Source: Catillopecten margaritatus gill symbiont (lineage in GTDB: Bacteria; Pseudomonadota; Gammaproteobacteria; PS1; Pseudothioglobaceae). From it: a DNA stretch of 64,000 nt. Made by a program: the position numbers and the translations under genes. A model generated the notes under the pieces. The model was not told the origin of the DNA. It saw only the letters and a program-made list of their open reading frames with translations, and searched no databases. Shown piece after piece: positions 9,544 to 18,945 of the stretch. The stretch's first letter is position 1. Every line of letters starts with the position of its first letter. The stretch spans positions 744,001 to 808,000 of the forward strand of contig CP138327.1 of assembly GCA_037956075.1 (NCBI GenBank), written 5' to 3'.

Positions 9544-10790
9544 ATGAATTGATTAACACACTGGGTCAAAACGCACGCACAGCAGCAAAAACGCTACGAA
9601 GTGCAACAACCAATCAAAAAAATATGGCTTTAATTCAAATTGCCGAACAAGTGGATAAAAATCGTAAAGATATTTTAACTGCCAATACAAAAGACTGCGC
9701 TAAAGGTGAAGAAAAAGGCTTGGATGCCGCACTTTTAGACCGATTAATGCTAGACAACACTCGCTTAGATGGCATCATTGAAAGTCTTAAGAAAATTACC
9801 ACTTTACCTGACCCAGTTGGCGAAGTAACCGATTTAAAATACCGCCCAAGCGGCATTCAAGTCGGCAAAATGCGTGTGCCACTCGGCGTTATGGGTATCA
9901 TTTACGAATCGCGTCCAAATGTAACAATCGATGCCGCTGCCCTTTGCTTAAAATCAGGCAATGGGGTAATTTTACGTGGTGGATCGGAAGCGATTAATTC
10001 CAACTTAGCCCTTTATACCTGTGTCAAACAAGGCTTGATTAACACAGGTTTGGATGAAAATTGTGTGCAATTAATTAACACCACTGACAGAGCTGCTGTT
10101 ACCGAATTAGTCAAAGCCAAAGAGTTTGTTAATGCCATCATCCCACGAGGCGGAAAAGGTCTGGTTGAGGCCATCAGCGACAATGCTAAAATGCCTGTGA
10201 TTAAGCATTTAAACGGCATTTGCCACACTTACATCGACAAAGATGCTGACGCCAAAAAAGCCATCGACATCGCTTTTAATGGCAAAGCCCGTCGTTATGG
10301 CGTGTGTAATGCCACTGAAACTTTATTAATTCATGCCAATGCAGTCGGTCGCGTTATGCCCGAACTCATCGCAGAATTTGCCACCAAAGGCGTTGAACTC
10401 AGAGGTTGTGAAGAAACGCAAAAACTTTCAAAGCAAATCAAACCCGCCTCCGAAGAAGACTGGGATACCGAATATTTAGACGCTATTTTATCCATCCGCA
10501 TCGTCAATTCAATGACGGATGCCATCGACCACATCGAAAAACACAGCTCTGGTCACACCGAAGCCATCGTCAGCGAAAACTACAGTGCCGCCCGCCGTTT
10601 TATGAGTGAAGTTGATTCATCATCCATTATGGTTAACGCTTCCACTGCCTTTGCCGACGGCTTTGAATATGGGCTTGGTGCAGAAATTGGCATCAGCACC
10701 GACAAATTCCATGTGCGTGGACCAGTCGGATTAGAGGGCCTCACCTCACAAAAATACATCGTCCTTGGCGATGGGCATATCCGAAGTTGA
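9531..10790 (+). CDS. proA: ProA, glutamate-5-semialdehyde dehydrogenase
   Basis: A 419-residue cytosolic enzyme that reduces gamma-glutamyl phosphate to glutamate-5-semialdehyde in proline synthesis. It carries the NADPH-binding [15 protein letters not shown], the ILRGGSEA segment and the catalytic cysteine in [11 protein letters not shown]. The gene starts inside the 3' end of holA. proB is not adjacent, while proC, the last step, lies at 25.1 kb on the same strand. After its stop the Phd/PIN pair begins within 50 bp. Confidence 0.96.
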   Translation: MGSINELINTLGQNARTAAKTLRSATTNQKNMALIQIAEQVDKNRKDILTANTKDCAKGEEKGLDAALLDRLMLDNTRLDGIIESLKKITTLPDPVGEVTDLKYRPSGIQVGKMRVPLGVMGIIYESRPNVTIDAAALCLKSGNGVILRGGSEAINSNLALYTCVKQGLINTGLDENCVQLINTTDRAAVTELVKAKEFVNAIIPRGGKGLVEAISDNAKMPVIKHLNGICHTYIDKDADAKKAIDIAFNGKARRYGVCNATETLLIHANAVGRVMPELIAEFATKGVELRGCEETQKLSKQIKPASEEDWDTEYLDAILSIRIVNSMTDAIDHIEKHSSGHTEAIVSENYSAARRFMSEVDSSSIMVNASTAFADGFEYGLGAEIGISTDKFHVRGPVGLEGLTSQKYIVLGDGHIRS

Positions 10791-10838
10791 CAACTTGACA
10801 ACTTGTAATTAAAATACAAGTTAAAAAAGGAGAAAGTT

Positions 10839-11090
10839 ATGTTAAATATTTCAAGTGCCAAAGCAAAAAACGAATTTTCTAATGTGTTAAAACAAGTGCA
10901 AAATGGTGAAAGTTTTGTCGTAGAATACGGCAGAAAGCATAAGAAAATTGCCAAAATTATCCCCTATGAAAAACCTAAAAAAACAAATGAAGGTATAAAA
11001 ATAGGTTTGTATGAAAACGACAAAAATGTCAGTATTAAAATACACGATGATTGGGCAATGACAGATGAAGAGTTGTTAGGTTTGGAATAG
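10839..11090 (+). CDS. Phd/YefM-type antitoxin
   Basis: An 83-residue protein starting MLNISSAKAKNEFSNVLKQV, the typical N-terminal DNA-binding fold of Phd/YefM antitoxins, followed by a charged flexible C-terminus (DDWAMTDEELLGLE) that would neutralise the toxin. A strong AAGGAG lies 6 bases before ATG 10839. It overlaps the toxin start by one base (TAGTG). Antitoxins of this type usually repress their own promoter, probably in the short AT-rich gap after proA. Confidence 0.88.
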   Translation: MLNISSAKAKNEFSNVLKQVQNGESFVVEYGRKHKKIAKIIPYEKPKKTNEGIKIGLYENDKNVSIKIHDDWAMTDEELLGLE

Positions 11091-11488
11091 TGAACTACTT
11101 AATTGATACTCATATACTTGTATGGTTAATTAAATATCCCAAAAAAATTTCCCAGCAACAGCTTAATATTTTTCAAAATTCCGAAAATAAAATCTATATT
11201 AGCAACATTAGTTTCTGGGAGATTGCTCTAAAAAGTAACAAAGGAAAAATGGAAATACTTGGGTTTAATCCTGATGACTTACCCATAATTGCTAAAGAAT
11301 TAGGGTTAAAGATATTAGACATAAACTCACAAACAATGGCGAATTCTTACCAACTTAGTGCAGTAGAAAAACACAAGGATCCTTTTGATAGACTGCTGAT
11401 TTGGCACTGCATTCAAAATCATTACACTTTTATTTCAAGCGATAGTAAATTACATAATTACGAAAAACAAGGGCTAAAATGGATTTAG
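11090..11488 (+). CDS. PIN-domain toxin (VapC-like ribonuclease)
   Basis: A 132-residue PIN-domain protein, probably an RNase toxin that cleaves tRNA or rRNA. Acidic active-site residues are visible in order: LIDTHILVW (Asp6), the Glu of [19 protein letters not shown] (the DPFDR motif) and the Asp of [10 protein letters not shown]. It starts with GTG at 11090, overlapping the antitoxin stop, and its last ten bases overlap the start of tyrS. That overlap means tyrS translation may be coupled to the toxin, so the module is locked into an essential gene's operon. Confidence 0.88.
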   Translation: MNYLIDTHILVWLIKYPKKISQQQLNIFQNSENKIYISNISFWEIALKSNKGKMEILGFNPDDLPIIAKELGLKILDINSQTMANSYQLSAVEKHKDPFDRLLIWHCIQNHYTFISSDSKLHNYEKQGLKWI

Positions 11489-12663
11489 AACAACAATTAG
11501 AAATATTTTTAAGAGGCACGAATGAAATCTTGCCCCTTGAAGAACTCAAAGACAAACTCAAACGCAAAAAAGTGTTAAAAATCAAAGCAGGGTTTGATCC
11601 AACAGCCCCTGATTTACATTTAGGGCATACGGTTTTAATTAACAAACTCAAAATGTTACAAGATTTAGGGCATGAAATTCAATTTCTGATTGGCGATTTT
11701 ACTGCAATGATTGGCGACCCAACTGGCAAGAGCAAAACGCGTCCACCACTTTCGCGTGAGCAAGTAGTGGAAAATGCCAAAAGTTACACCGAGCAGGTTT
11801 TTAAAATTTTAGATAAAGAAAAAACCACGGTTATTTTTAATTCTCAGTGGATGGACAAATTAACCCCAATGGAATTTATCAAACTCGCGTCAATGCGCAC
11901 TGTTGCCAGAATGTTGGAACGCAATGACTTTGATACCCGCTACAAAAATGGTGATGACATTGCCATTCACGAATTTTTATACCCGCTTGCACAAGGTTAC
12001 GATTCCGTTGAATTAGAAAGCGATGTTGAGGTGGGAGGTACCGACCAAAAATTTAATTTATTAGTCGGTAGAGAATTGCAAAAACGCTATGGAAAAGAAC
12101 AACAAGTTATCCTTACAATGCCGATTTTAGAAGGCTTAGATGGCGTACAAAAAATGTCAAAATCGTTAGACAATTACATCGGTATTGACGATGCAGCCGA
12201 TGAAATGTTTGGCAAAATTATGTCAATTTCAGATGAATTAATGTGGCGTTATTTTGAGTTATTGAGTTTTAAAAGTTTAAAAGACATCGCAAATTTAAAG
12301 CAGGAAATGGAAGGTGGCAAAAACCCAAGGGACATTAAGTTTATCCTCGCCGAGGAAATTATCACCCGCTTTCATAACGCCGAATCTGCCAAACAAGCGC
12401 AACAAAATTTTATCGACCGCTTCGCCAAGAATCAAATTCCCGATGAAATGACAGAGTTCACTTTTGATGCAGGCATCAAAATTGCCAACCTACTAAAAGA
12501 TGCAGGGCTGTGTGCCAGCACTTCAAATGCCTACCAAATGATTAAACAAGGCGGTGCAAAAATTGACGGAAAAAATATTACCAATAAAAGCTTTGAACCC
12601 GAAGTAGGCACCGCTGTTTATCAAATCGGTAAACGAAAATTTGCCAGAATCACAATTCAGTAG
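11479..12663 (+). CDS. tyrS: TyrS, tyrosyl-tRNA synthetase
   Basis: A 394-residue class I aminoacyl-tRNA synthetase that charges tRNA-Tyr. It shows the HIGH-equivalent LHLGHTVLI (about residues 42-50), the second signature KMSKSLDN (about 226) and a C-terminal S4 RNA-binding domain ([16 protein letters not shown]). Start ATG 11479 lies within the toxin gene's last codons; no better start follows. The gene ends 21 bp before mature tmRNA, whose promoter therefore sits in the tyrS 3' end. Confidence 0.95.
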   Translation: MDLEQQLEIFLRGTNEILPLEELKDKLKRKKVLKIKAGFDPTAPDLHLGHTVLINKLKMLQDLGHEIQFLIGDFTAMIGDPTGKSKTRPPLSREQVVENAKSYTEQVFKILDKEKTTVIFNSQWMDKLTPMEFIKLASMRTVARMLERNDFDTRYKNGDDIAIHEFLYPLAQGYDSVELESDVEVGGTDQKFNLLVGRELQKRYGKEQQVILTMPILEGLDGVQKMSKSLDNYIGIDDAADEMFGKIMSISDELMWRYFELLSFKSLKDIANLKQEMEGGKNPRDIKFILAEEIITRFHNAESAKQAQQNFIDRFAKNQIPDEMTEFTFDAGIKIANLLKDAGLCASTSNAYQMIKQGGAKIDGKNITNKSFEPEVGTAVYQIGKRKFARITIQ

Positions 12664-12672
12664 GTGTATAAT
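12641..12672 (+). promoter_or_regulatory. Probable ssrA promoter
   Basis: A perfect TATAAT at 12667-12672 lies 12 bases before the mature 5' end of tmRNA. TTGCCA at 12641-12646 is a candidate -35 box, but its 20-base spacing is longer than ideal, so the -35 assignment is weak. The boxes overlap the last codons and stop of tyrS. Confidence 0.5.
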
Positions 12673-12684
12673 GTTTTGCTTCCA

Positions 12685-13029
12685 GGGGATGACATGGCTT
12701 CGACGAGGAGTTGGATTTCAGGGATGCATGCCGAGGATGAGAATAACTCGTAACCGTTTCTCAAAAAAGATAGTTGCAAACGAAAACAACTACGCTCTAG
12801 CTGCATAGCTAGCCGCTCCCTTGAAATTGTCTGTGTTTCTTGGACAGCGGTCGATTACAGACTCGCTAGGATTATTGGTTTAGGGTGATTCGGTTAAAAC
12901 TTACTAAAATCGCTGCTTACATCCCTGATGGTCGGGTGGTAGGTGGTTAACTCAATTGACCAAGCTAAGCATGTAGATTCTCTGTTTGAAAGTTTTCGGA
13001 CGGCGGTTCGATCCCGCCCATCTCCACCA
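12685..13029 (+). ncRNA. ssrA: tmRNA (ssrA)
   Basis: tmRNA rescues stalled ribosomes and tags the unfinished protein for proteolysis. The 5' end GGGGATGACATGGCTTCGAC pairs with the 3' end CATCTCC before the encoded ACCA, including the G3-U pair that alanyl-tRNA synthetase recognises. The T arm GGTTCGATCCC is near 13005-13016. The tag frame at 12776-12808 reads ANENNYALAA followed by TAG, a variant of the proteobacterial ANDENYALAA tag. Length 345 nt is typical. A strong terminator follows. Confidence 0.97.
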
Positions 13030-13037
13030 ACTTTTGT

Positions 13038-13071
13038 AAAAAAATGCCCATTTTTTAATGGGCATTTTTTT
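13038..13071 (+). terminator. Rho-independent terminator of ssrA
   Basis: An AATGCCCATT / AATGGGCATT hairpin with a TTTT loop, preceded by a run of A and followed by a run of seven T. It lies nine bases after the tmRNA CCA end. Because of the A run on the other side it could also terminate minus-strand transcription from rhlE. Confidence 0.9.
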
Positions 13072-13100
13072 AACAAATTTTTGACAGACGAAAAAAATGA

Positions 13101-13200
13101 CCTTGACCGAAAGCCAAGACCAAAATGGCCCTGTGAGAGGACCGATAAGCTCAGGGGCAACCACACCCCTTAAACTCAGAGGCACCTCGTAAAGTCAAGG
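13101..13200. other. Structured, GC-richer intergenic block of unknown function
   Basis: Between the ssrA terminator and the rhlE stop is a 100-bp block closed by CCTTGAC (13101-13107) and GTCAAGG (13194-13200). Inside, GCCCTGTGAG pairs with CTCAGGGGC as a stem with one bulge, so a branched RNA fold is possible. It is clearly less AT-rich than its surroundings. Open frames through it are antisense to tmRNA and look spurious. It could be a structured RNA, a repeat element or part of the rhlE 3' untranslated region. Confidence 0.3.
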
Positions 13201-13236
13201 TACAGGGTATATTTTAAAGTAAGAACAGTTTAGTTG

Positions 13237-14535
13237 TTAGGTTTTTTTCTTGGGTTTGTTACCCCAGAATCCTTTCTTTTTCTTGGATTTATTCTCAGCA
13301 GAGTTGCTGTCTTTTCCGTATCTTGGCTTGCTACGACCCTTGTTTTTCTTGGGTTTTTTGTTTTTAGGTGGGTGTAGTTTTTTGCCTGTTTCTGGCACAT
13401 CGTGGCTGGGGATAAAGTCATCTACCATAATGCGCTCAAGTTTTTTCTGGGTTAAGCGCTCAATATCAAATAGTTGCTTGGCTTCATCGGCACTGACTAA
13501 TGAAATGGCTTCCCCTTTTGAGCCAGCACGCCCTGTTCTGCCGATGCGGTGCACATAATCTTCAGGGACATTGGGTAAATCGAAATTAATCACATGGGGT
13601 AATTCAACGATGTCGATGCCTCGGGCGGCGATGTCGGTGGCAACTAAGACATTGACTTTACCCGCTTTAAAATCTGCTAAGGCACGGGTGCGGGCACCTT
13701 GTGATTTGTTGCCGTGAATGGCGGCTGCGGTAATGCCTTTCTTACCGAGTTGTGTGGCAATACGATTAGCGCCATGTTTGGTGCGGCTAAATACTAGGAC
13801 TTGATACCAGCTGTGTTCTTGAATAAGGTGGGTTAATAGGGCTTGTTTTTTAGATTTATCAACGGGGTGAATCCATTGTTTGACGGATTTTACGGTGGTA
13901 TTTCTTGGAGTAACTGAAATTTCCACTGGGTCATTAACCAAAGTTTTGGCTAATTTTCTGATTTCATCGGAGAAGGTTGCGGAAAACATTAAGGTTTGTC
14001 TTTTTTCAGGCAAAATTCTTAAAATGCGTTTAATGTCGTGGATAAAACCCATATCGAGCATTCTGTCTGCTTCGTCCATTACCAATATTTCTAATTGGTC
14101 AAATTTCACCGCATTTTGTGAATATAAGTCTAATAATCTACCTGGAGTTGCGACCAAAATATCCACACCGCCTCTGAGTTTTTGCATTTGTGGGTTGATT
14201 TTCACACCGCCAAAAACCACGGTTGATTTAAGTGACAAACCCTTGCTATAATCAACAACACTGGCATTCACTTGAGCGGCGAGCTCACGGGTTGGGGTTA
14301 AAATCAATGTGCGGACTTGGTTAGATTTTGCAGGGGTGCCTTTTGATAACAGTTGCAAGATTGGCAAGGTGAAGCCCGCTGTTTTTCCTGTGCCTGTTTG
14401 GGCAGCAGCCATAATATCTTTGCCTTGTAAGACAACGGGGATTGCTTGCTCTTGAATTGGTGATGGTTTGTCGTAGCCTTTTTTGGTTACAGCGTCGAGA
14501 ATGGAATCAGATAAACCTAGTTTTGAAAAACCCAT
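13237..14535 (-). CDS. rhlE: RhlE-type DEAD-box RNA helicase
   Basis: A 432-residue ATP-dependent RNA helicase with motifs in order: Q motif ([11 protein letters not shown]), [22 protein letters not shown] in FSATFS, and [10 protein letters not shown], followed by a lysine-rich tail of about 60 residues that should bind RNA. The short N-terminus before the Q motif and the basic tail suit RhlE, involved in ribosome maturation, better than DeaD or SrmB. The ATG at 14535 starts [10 protein letters not shown], typical of the subgroup. Confidence 0.88.
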   Translation of the reverse strand: MGFSKLGLSDSILDAVTKKGYDKPSPIQEQAIPVVLQGKDIMAAAQTGTGKTAGFTLPILQLLSKGTPAKSNQVRTLILTPTRELAAQVNASVVDYSKGLSLKSTVVFGGVKINPQMQKLRGGVDILVATPGRLLDLYSQNAVKFDQLEILVMDEADRMLDMGFIHDIKRILRILPEKRQTLMFSATFSDEIRKLAKTLVNDPVEISVTPRNTTVKSVKQWIHPVDKSKKQALLTHLIQEHSWYQVLVFSRTKHGANRIATQLGKKGITAAAIHGNKSQGARTRALADFKAGKVNVLVATDIAARGIDIVELPHVINFDLPNVPEDYVHRIGRTGRAGSKGEAISLVSADEAKQLFDIERLTQKKLERIMVDDFIPSHDVPETGKKLHPPKNKKPKKNKGRSKPRYGKDSNSAENKSKKKKGFWGNKPKKKT

Positions 14536-14594
14536 AAGAAGTTATTTTTTGAAATAAAGGTATGCATTTTACATTAGCATCTTATAATGTATTT

Positions 14595-14790
14595 ATGAAT
14601 AATATTAAAACATCTTGCACTCTAGAGCATTCTCTCTTGCCCTTAGGTAATTCACCTTGTCTTGGCATTGTGCATTATTGTATTGCTAATGGGACTGTTG
14701 AATGTTTGTCATGGTAACCTTACTTATCAAGGTGTTTGTGATGCTCATAATTTGCTTTTTGTGGATGCACGAACTTACCTTAAAGGTTAG
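14595..14790 (+). pseudogene. Degenerate small gene, unrecognised
   Basis: In the 290-bp gap between rhlE and the glutathione transferase gene, a frame from ATG 14595 encodes 40 residues (MNNIKTSC, then GNSPCLGIVHYC and GTVECLSW) and stops at TAA 14715. Shifting by one base continues NLTYQGVCDAHNLLFVDART to a TAG at 14788. Both parts look coding and are cysteine-rich, so this may be one small gene with a frameshift. TATAAT at 14583-14588 lies just before the ATG. I do not recognise the family. Confidence 0.3.
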
Positions 14791-14828
14791 TGCATGGTAT
14801 GATATTCGTTTTGGAAAAAGGGTAAAAA

Positions 14829-15482
14829 ATGTCAAATTTAACACTGGTTATCGGTAATAAAAATTATTCATCTTGGTCGTTGCGACCTTAGATTTTTTTA
14901 AAACAATTTCAAATTGAATTTAAAGAAAAGAAAATCTTTTTATTTACCGATACAACTGACCAAGAGTTATCTGAATACAATTCTAATTCAAAAGTACCTG
15001 TATTATTAGACGGTGATTTAGTCATTTTGGATTCTTTGGCAATTCTTGAATACTTATCAGAAAATTATTTATCGGGTGCTGGACTACCTAACTCTACTGC
15101 TGATCGTGCAATTGCTCGTTCAGTCAGTGCAGAAATGCATTCAAGTTTCTTCAACATTAGAAATAATTTACCGATGAATTGCAGAAGACCACTCAGCACA
15201 CTTTCTTTACCCAAAGAAACCCAAGAAGAAGTCAAACGAATTGCTAATATCTGGCGCCAATGCCGAGAAAAATACAGCAACAAAGGTGAGTGGCTATTTG
15301 GCGAGTATTCAATTGCCGACGCAATGTTTGCCCCAGTGGTTTTGCGTTTTCATACCTATGGCGTCAAACTTGACGGATTGGCACAGGCGTATATGCAAAG
15401 CGTCCTTCAGCAACCCGATATTATTGAATGGATAGCCTCAGGTGCAGCAGAAACTGCCATTATAAAATCAGGCGAAATTTAA
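14829..15482 (+). pseudogene. Glutathione S-transferase-like gene with an in-frame stop
   Basis: From ATG 14829 the frame encodes a thioredoxin-fold start, LTLVIGNKNYSSWSLRP, then meets TAG at 14889-14891 (codon 21) and continues in the same frame to 15482: FLKQFQIEF, SKVPVLLDGD, then DSLAILEYLSEN and the helical C-terminal domain. Many relatives have SSWSLRPW at this spot, so the stop is probably a TGG to TAG change. The downstream part alone (from ATG 15027) lacks the glutathione-binding N-terminus. Without readthrough the enzyme is lost. It overlaps the BolA-like gene tail to tail by four bases. Confidence 0.85.
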
Positions 15483-15709
15483 CCAACTTCAGAAGGTGTT
15501 CTCGCTTTAATGCTCAAAGCGTGCAACTCGCCACTGTCAATTTCTGAACGCACGGTAGCCAACACCATTTTTTGTCTATTTAATAACGACATGCCTTCAA
15601 AAGCAGGTGAAACTACTAGGGTTGAGCAATTGCAACCATCGCCTTCCATGGTAACGGTTGAATTTTCAATACCTGCTTCGAGTTTTGTTTGGATTTCTTC
15701 TAGTGTCAT
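15479..15709 (-). CDS. BolA/IbaG-family protein
   Basis: A 76-residue single-domain BolA protein. BolA-type proteins partner with monothiol glutaredoxins and affect iron-sulfur handling, acid stress and envelope genes. The core is visible: ENSTVTMEGDGCNCSTLVVSPAFEGMSLLNRQKMV followed in the chain by GELHALSIKARTP, with the conserved late histidine. It overlaps the Pit transporter stop by ATGA, indicating coupling to the phosphate genes, an unusual neighbour for this family. Length fits IbaG (about 84) slightly better than BolA (about 105). Confidence 0.85.
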   Translation of the reverse strand: MTLEEIQTKLEAGIENSTVTMEGDGCNCSTLVVSPAFEGMSLLNRQKMVLATVRSEIDSGELHALSIKARTPSEVG

Positions 15710-16974
15710 GCGCCAAAGGCTCCTTTAAGTGCAAAGAAAAATAAGATTGACATCAATGCCCCTGCGGGCAGTGTAATCAACCACGATAAAAATATTTTGT
15801 TAATCATCCGCATATTTAATGCTGCCATACCACGCGCCAGACCAACCCCTAACACTGCACCTACCAATACTTGCGTCGTTGATACTGGTAAGCCTGTGCC
15901 TGAAGCAATCACAACGGTTGCTGCTGCTGCCAAGGTCGCTGCAAAACCTCGTGATGGGGTTAATTGTGTGATACCCGTCCCAACAGTCGCAATCACTTTA
16001 TGCCCATAAGTGACCAAACCGAAGACGATACCTGCACCGCCCACCAATAAAATACCAACAGGTAACGCACTTTTGGAGCCGATTAAACCACCACTTTCAA
16101 TCACGCCGTAAATAGCGGCTAAGGGGCCGATTGCATTTGCGACATCATTTGATCCATGTGCAAATGCCATGGCGGCTGCGGTAATTACCATTAACACGCT
16201 GAATATTCTTTCCATTGAGGTAAAGTGAAAATCTTTATTTTCTTTAGGGTCAACTTGGATACGGCGAATAATCACAGTACCAACAAGAGCAACCAGTACA
16301 CCAAATGTGAAAGCTAATAAATAACTAGTGCTTGTATCAAACTCTAAACCAATGTGTTTAAGTCCTTTAAAAATTGTAACTAAAGAAATAATAAATCCCA
16401 CTAAAAACATATAAAACGGTACATATTTTTTAGCATTATCAAATGGATCAGCTGTATCAATAATGAGTTTTTGCAGACTTTTAAATAATACAAATGCAAT
16501 ACTACCTGCCAAAATCGGCGACACAATCCAACTCATAGCGATATTGCCAACCTTGCTCCAAGCAACCGCATCAATGCCCACACCAACTGCACCAAATCCC
16601 ACAATCGCACCAACAATTGAGTGCGTTGTTGACACGGGCCAGCCGAGCGAAGAGGCAATCATTAACCAAAATCCTGCTGCCAATAAAGATGCCAACATAC
16701 CATAAACCAATAAATGTGGGTCGTGGGTAAAAACATTGGCATCTAAAATGCCTTTACGAATGGTGGCTGTTACTTCGCCCCCTGCTAAAACTGCCCCTGC
16801 AAATTCAAAAATAACTGCAATAACAATCGCCTGTTTAACAGTAATAGCACCCGAGCCTACTGAAGTGCCCATCGCATTTGCCACATCATTTGCACCCACG
16901 CCCCACGCCATAAACAAGCCAAAAATGACAGCAAGAATTAATAAAATATCACCGTAATTTGCAATAATTTCCAT
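15706..16974 (-). CDS. PiT-family inorganic phosphate transporter
   Basis: A 422-residue inner-membrane symporter for phosphate (or a metal-phosphate complex). The inverted duplicated halves each carry the family signatures: GANDVANAMG with GWPVSTTHS in the first, GSNDVANAIG with GLPVSTTQV in the second. About ten membrane helices are evident. It lies 9 bases downstream of the PhoU-like gene, a standard pairing, and is followed by the BolA-like gene with an ATGA overlap. Confidence 0.94.
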   Translation of the reverse strand: MEIIANYGDILLILAVIFGLFMAWGVGANDVANAMGTSVGSGAITVKQAIVIAVIFEFAGAVLAGGEVTATIRKGILDANVFTHDPHLLVYGMLASLLAAGFWLMIASSLGWPVSTTHSIVGAIVGFGAVGVGIDAVAWSKVGNIAMSWIVSPILAGSIAFVLFKSLQKLIIDTADPFDNAKKYVPFYMFLVGFIISLVTIFKGLKHIGLEFDTSTSYLLAFTFGVLVALVGTVIIRRIQVDPKENKDFHFTSMERIFSVLMVITAAAMAFAHGSNDVANAIGPLAAIYGVIESGGLIGSKSALPVGILLVGGAGIVFGLVTYGHKVIATVGTGITQLTPSRGFAATLAAAATVVIASGTGLPVSTTQVLVGAVLGVGLARGMAALNMRMINKIFLSWLITLPAGALMSILFFFALKGAFGA

Positions 16975-16983
16975 AATACCCTC

Positions 16984-17661
16984 TTACTTTGCAAGTAAAA
17001 CTTCTAAGCGGGAACCGACTTTTTGAGCGGAATCTGCTAACTCACCTAACCACTCAACTGCACGGTAATAAAACATTACATCTACTGGCGGATAATCTTC
17101 TTCTAATGGAAATAATTTAGTACGAATTTCATGTTGGATTTTATCTGACTGACTTTCAAGTTCATTCACTTCATCAATAATAGAACTTACTACTTTGCGC
17201 TCTCTACTACCAAAAGCTGTTTCCATTAACTCATCCAACTCATTTACCGCTTTCAGTGCGGCAGCGGAAGTTTGAATGCATACACTTGTAAGCTCAATTA
17301 CATCAGCAGAAATCTCCTCTGGCAAGGTCATTTTTCGATTAATGATTAACCCTGCAACATCTTTGGTAGTGTTGGCAATAGAATCTTGAATTAACAACAA
17401 GTCTAATAAATCACGACGAGAAAACGGCATCATAAAAGTTGAAGGCAGTCTTGAGCGTAATTTTTTCTTCAAAACATCTGCCTCCCCTTCTTTGTGTCCA
17501 ATTTCTTTTCTAATTTTTTGCGCCTCCTCCCATTCTCTTTTATCAATGGCAACCATAAAACTTTTAAGTAATGAAATACACGAATGCACACTAGTCATAT
17601 GCTGTTGTAATGGGCTAATTGGTGATTTTCCAAATAGTCCGTCAATAATACTTTTTTGCAT
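16984..17661 (-). CDS. PhoU-like DUF47 protein partnering the Pit transporter
   Basis: A 225-residue all-helical cytosolic protein of the TIGR00153/DUF47 family, which is nearly always encoded beside Pit transporters and probably regulates them. Start ATG 17661 (MQKSIIDGLFGKSPISPL) has GAAGAGGA at a good distance; the in-frame TTG at 17676 overlaps that Shine-Dalgarno sequence and is rejected. Repeated charged helices such as DEVNELESQSDKIQHEI match the PhoU fold. The two genes should be one operon. Confidence 0.9.
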   Translation of the reverse strand: MQKSIIDGLFGKSPISPLQQHMTSVHSCISLLKSFMVAIDKREWEEAQKIRKEIGHKEGEADVLKKKLRSRLPSTFMMPFSRRDLLDLLLIQDSIANTTKDVAGLIINRKMTLPEEISADVIELTSVCIQTSAAALKAVNELDELMETAFGSRERKVVSSIIDEVNELESQSDKIQHEIRTKLFPLEEDYPPVDVMFYYRAVEWLGELADSAQKVGSRLEVLLAK

Positions 17662-17766
17662 TTTTTTCCTCTTCAAATTTATGGCGTTAGTTTAAACCAA
17701 CAATAGGGTGAATTTTCAACAAATAAGTCCGTATGTCAAGTTTTATTTTAGATTTTTTAATTAATA

Positions 17767-17927
17767 GAGACCTTTGCATAAATAGGGATGATTAGCAAAA
17801 TGACAAGTTTTATTAAATTGGGAATTTTTTAAATCCACTCCTAGCAAGGCTAAGGGTGTTTTTAAAAAGTTTTCAATTTGATGAAAAGTGGTGTTTTGAT
17901 AATTATTCATATTTATGCAAAGGTCTC
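17767..17927. mobile_element. MITE, 161 bp, with GAGACCTTTGCAT ends
   Basis: A non-coding element with imperfect inverted ends of about 33 bp; the outer 18 bases, GAGACCTTTGCATAAATA, are identical. The direct repeat TAATA flanks it on both sides (17762-17766 and 17928-17932). No protein is encoded. The ends resemble those of IS5-group elements, which is an inference from memory. It occupies most of the 330-bp gap between the PhoU-like gene and accA; the rest is AT-rich with no clear signal. Confidence 0.82.
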
Positions 17928-17994
17928 TAATAATTCAAACCCACAAAATGATATAATTCACCGCATTATTATAAAAACATTATTTTAACTTGAT

Positions 17995-18945
17995 ATGAAT
18001 TTAGATTATCTTGATTTCGAACAACCAATTGCCGACTTAGAAAGCAAAATTGAAGCACTACAAAATATTAAGAACAAACTTGATATTTCCGATGAAATAC
18101 AGGCGTTAGAAGAAAAAAGCAGGTCGTTAACAGAAAAGATTTTTTCCTCTCTATCAGATTGGCAAATTGCACAATTAGCACGCCACCCTAATCGGCTCTA
18201 CACCCTCGATTACATTGACTCTGTATTTGATGAATTTACCGAACTGCACGGTGACCGCGCTTATGCAGATGATCATGCGATTATTGGCGGACTTGCTAAA
18301 CTTGATGGTACGCCAGTGATGTTTATTGGGCAGCAAAAAGGGCGTACTACGCAAGATAAAATCAAATATAATTTTGGTATGCCAAAGCCAGAAGGTTATC
18401 GAAAAGCCTTGCGTTTAATGAAAATGGCAGAGAAATTTTCCTTACCTATTATTACTTTTATCGATACACCTGGTGCTTATCCAGGCATTGGCGCCGAAGA
18501 ACGCGGACAGTCTGAGGCGATTGCCAAAAACTTATTTGAAATGTCCACTATAAAAACCCCAGTTATCTCTGTTGTCATCGGTGAAGGGGGTTCTGGCGGT
18601 GCATTGGCTATCGGTGTGGCAGATAGAATGATGATGTTTGAATACAGCATTTACTCGGTGATTTCACCTGAAGGTTGTGCCTCTATCCTTTACAAAGATG
18701 CGACTAAAGCGAGTATTGCCGCCGAATCTCTAAAATTAACAAGCACCCATCTTAAAAAAGAAGGTTTGATTGACAGCATTATTAACGAACCACTCGGTGG
18801 CATTCATCGTAACCCTGAGGAATCCAAAATAATACTCAGAGGCGCTTTAAAAAAACAACTCAACGAAGTGGCTACCATTAGCATTGAACAGTTAGTAGAT
18901 CAGCGCGCAGAAAAACTCTTAGGTTTTGGAAAGTTTCAAGAATAA
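17995..18945 (+). CDS. accA: AccA, acetyl-CoA carboxylase carboxyltransferase alpha subunit
   Basis: A 316-residue subunit that, with AccD, moves the carboxyl group from biotin to acetyl-CoA for fatty-acid synthesis. It begins with the helical domain [18 protein letters not shown] and carries [18 protein letters not shown], the oxyanion-forming [12 protein letters not shown] loop and the SPEGCASIL signature. Length matches E. coli AccA (319). tilS starts within its last 20 bases. No clear Shine-Dalgarno sequence precedes ATG 17995. Confidence 0.96.
   Translation: MNLDYLDFEQPIADLESKIEALQNIKNKLDISDEIQALEEKSRSLTEKIFSSLSDWQIAQLARHPNRLYTLDYIDSVFDEFTELHGDRAYADDHAIIGGLAKLDGTPVMFIGQQKGRTTQDKIKYNFGMPKPEGYRKALRLMKMAEKFSLPIITFIDTPGAYPGIGAEERGQSEAIAKNLFEMSTIKTPVISVVIGEGGSGGALAIGVADRMMMFEYSIYSVISPEGCASILYKDATKASIAAESLKLTSTHLKKEGLIDSIINEPLGGIHRNPEESKIILRGALKKQLNEVATISIEQLVDQRAEKLLGFGKFQE

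Noticed and set aside
12894-13185. Open frames on the minus strand across the tmRNA (products with WWRWAGSNRRP-like stretches)
   Set aside because: They are antisense to ssrA and its terminator; such RNA-derived proteins are well-known spurious annotations.
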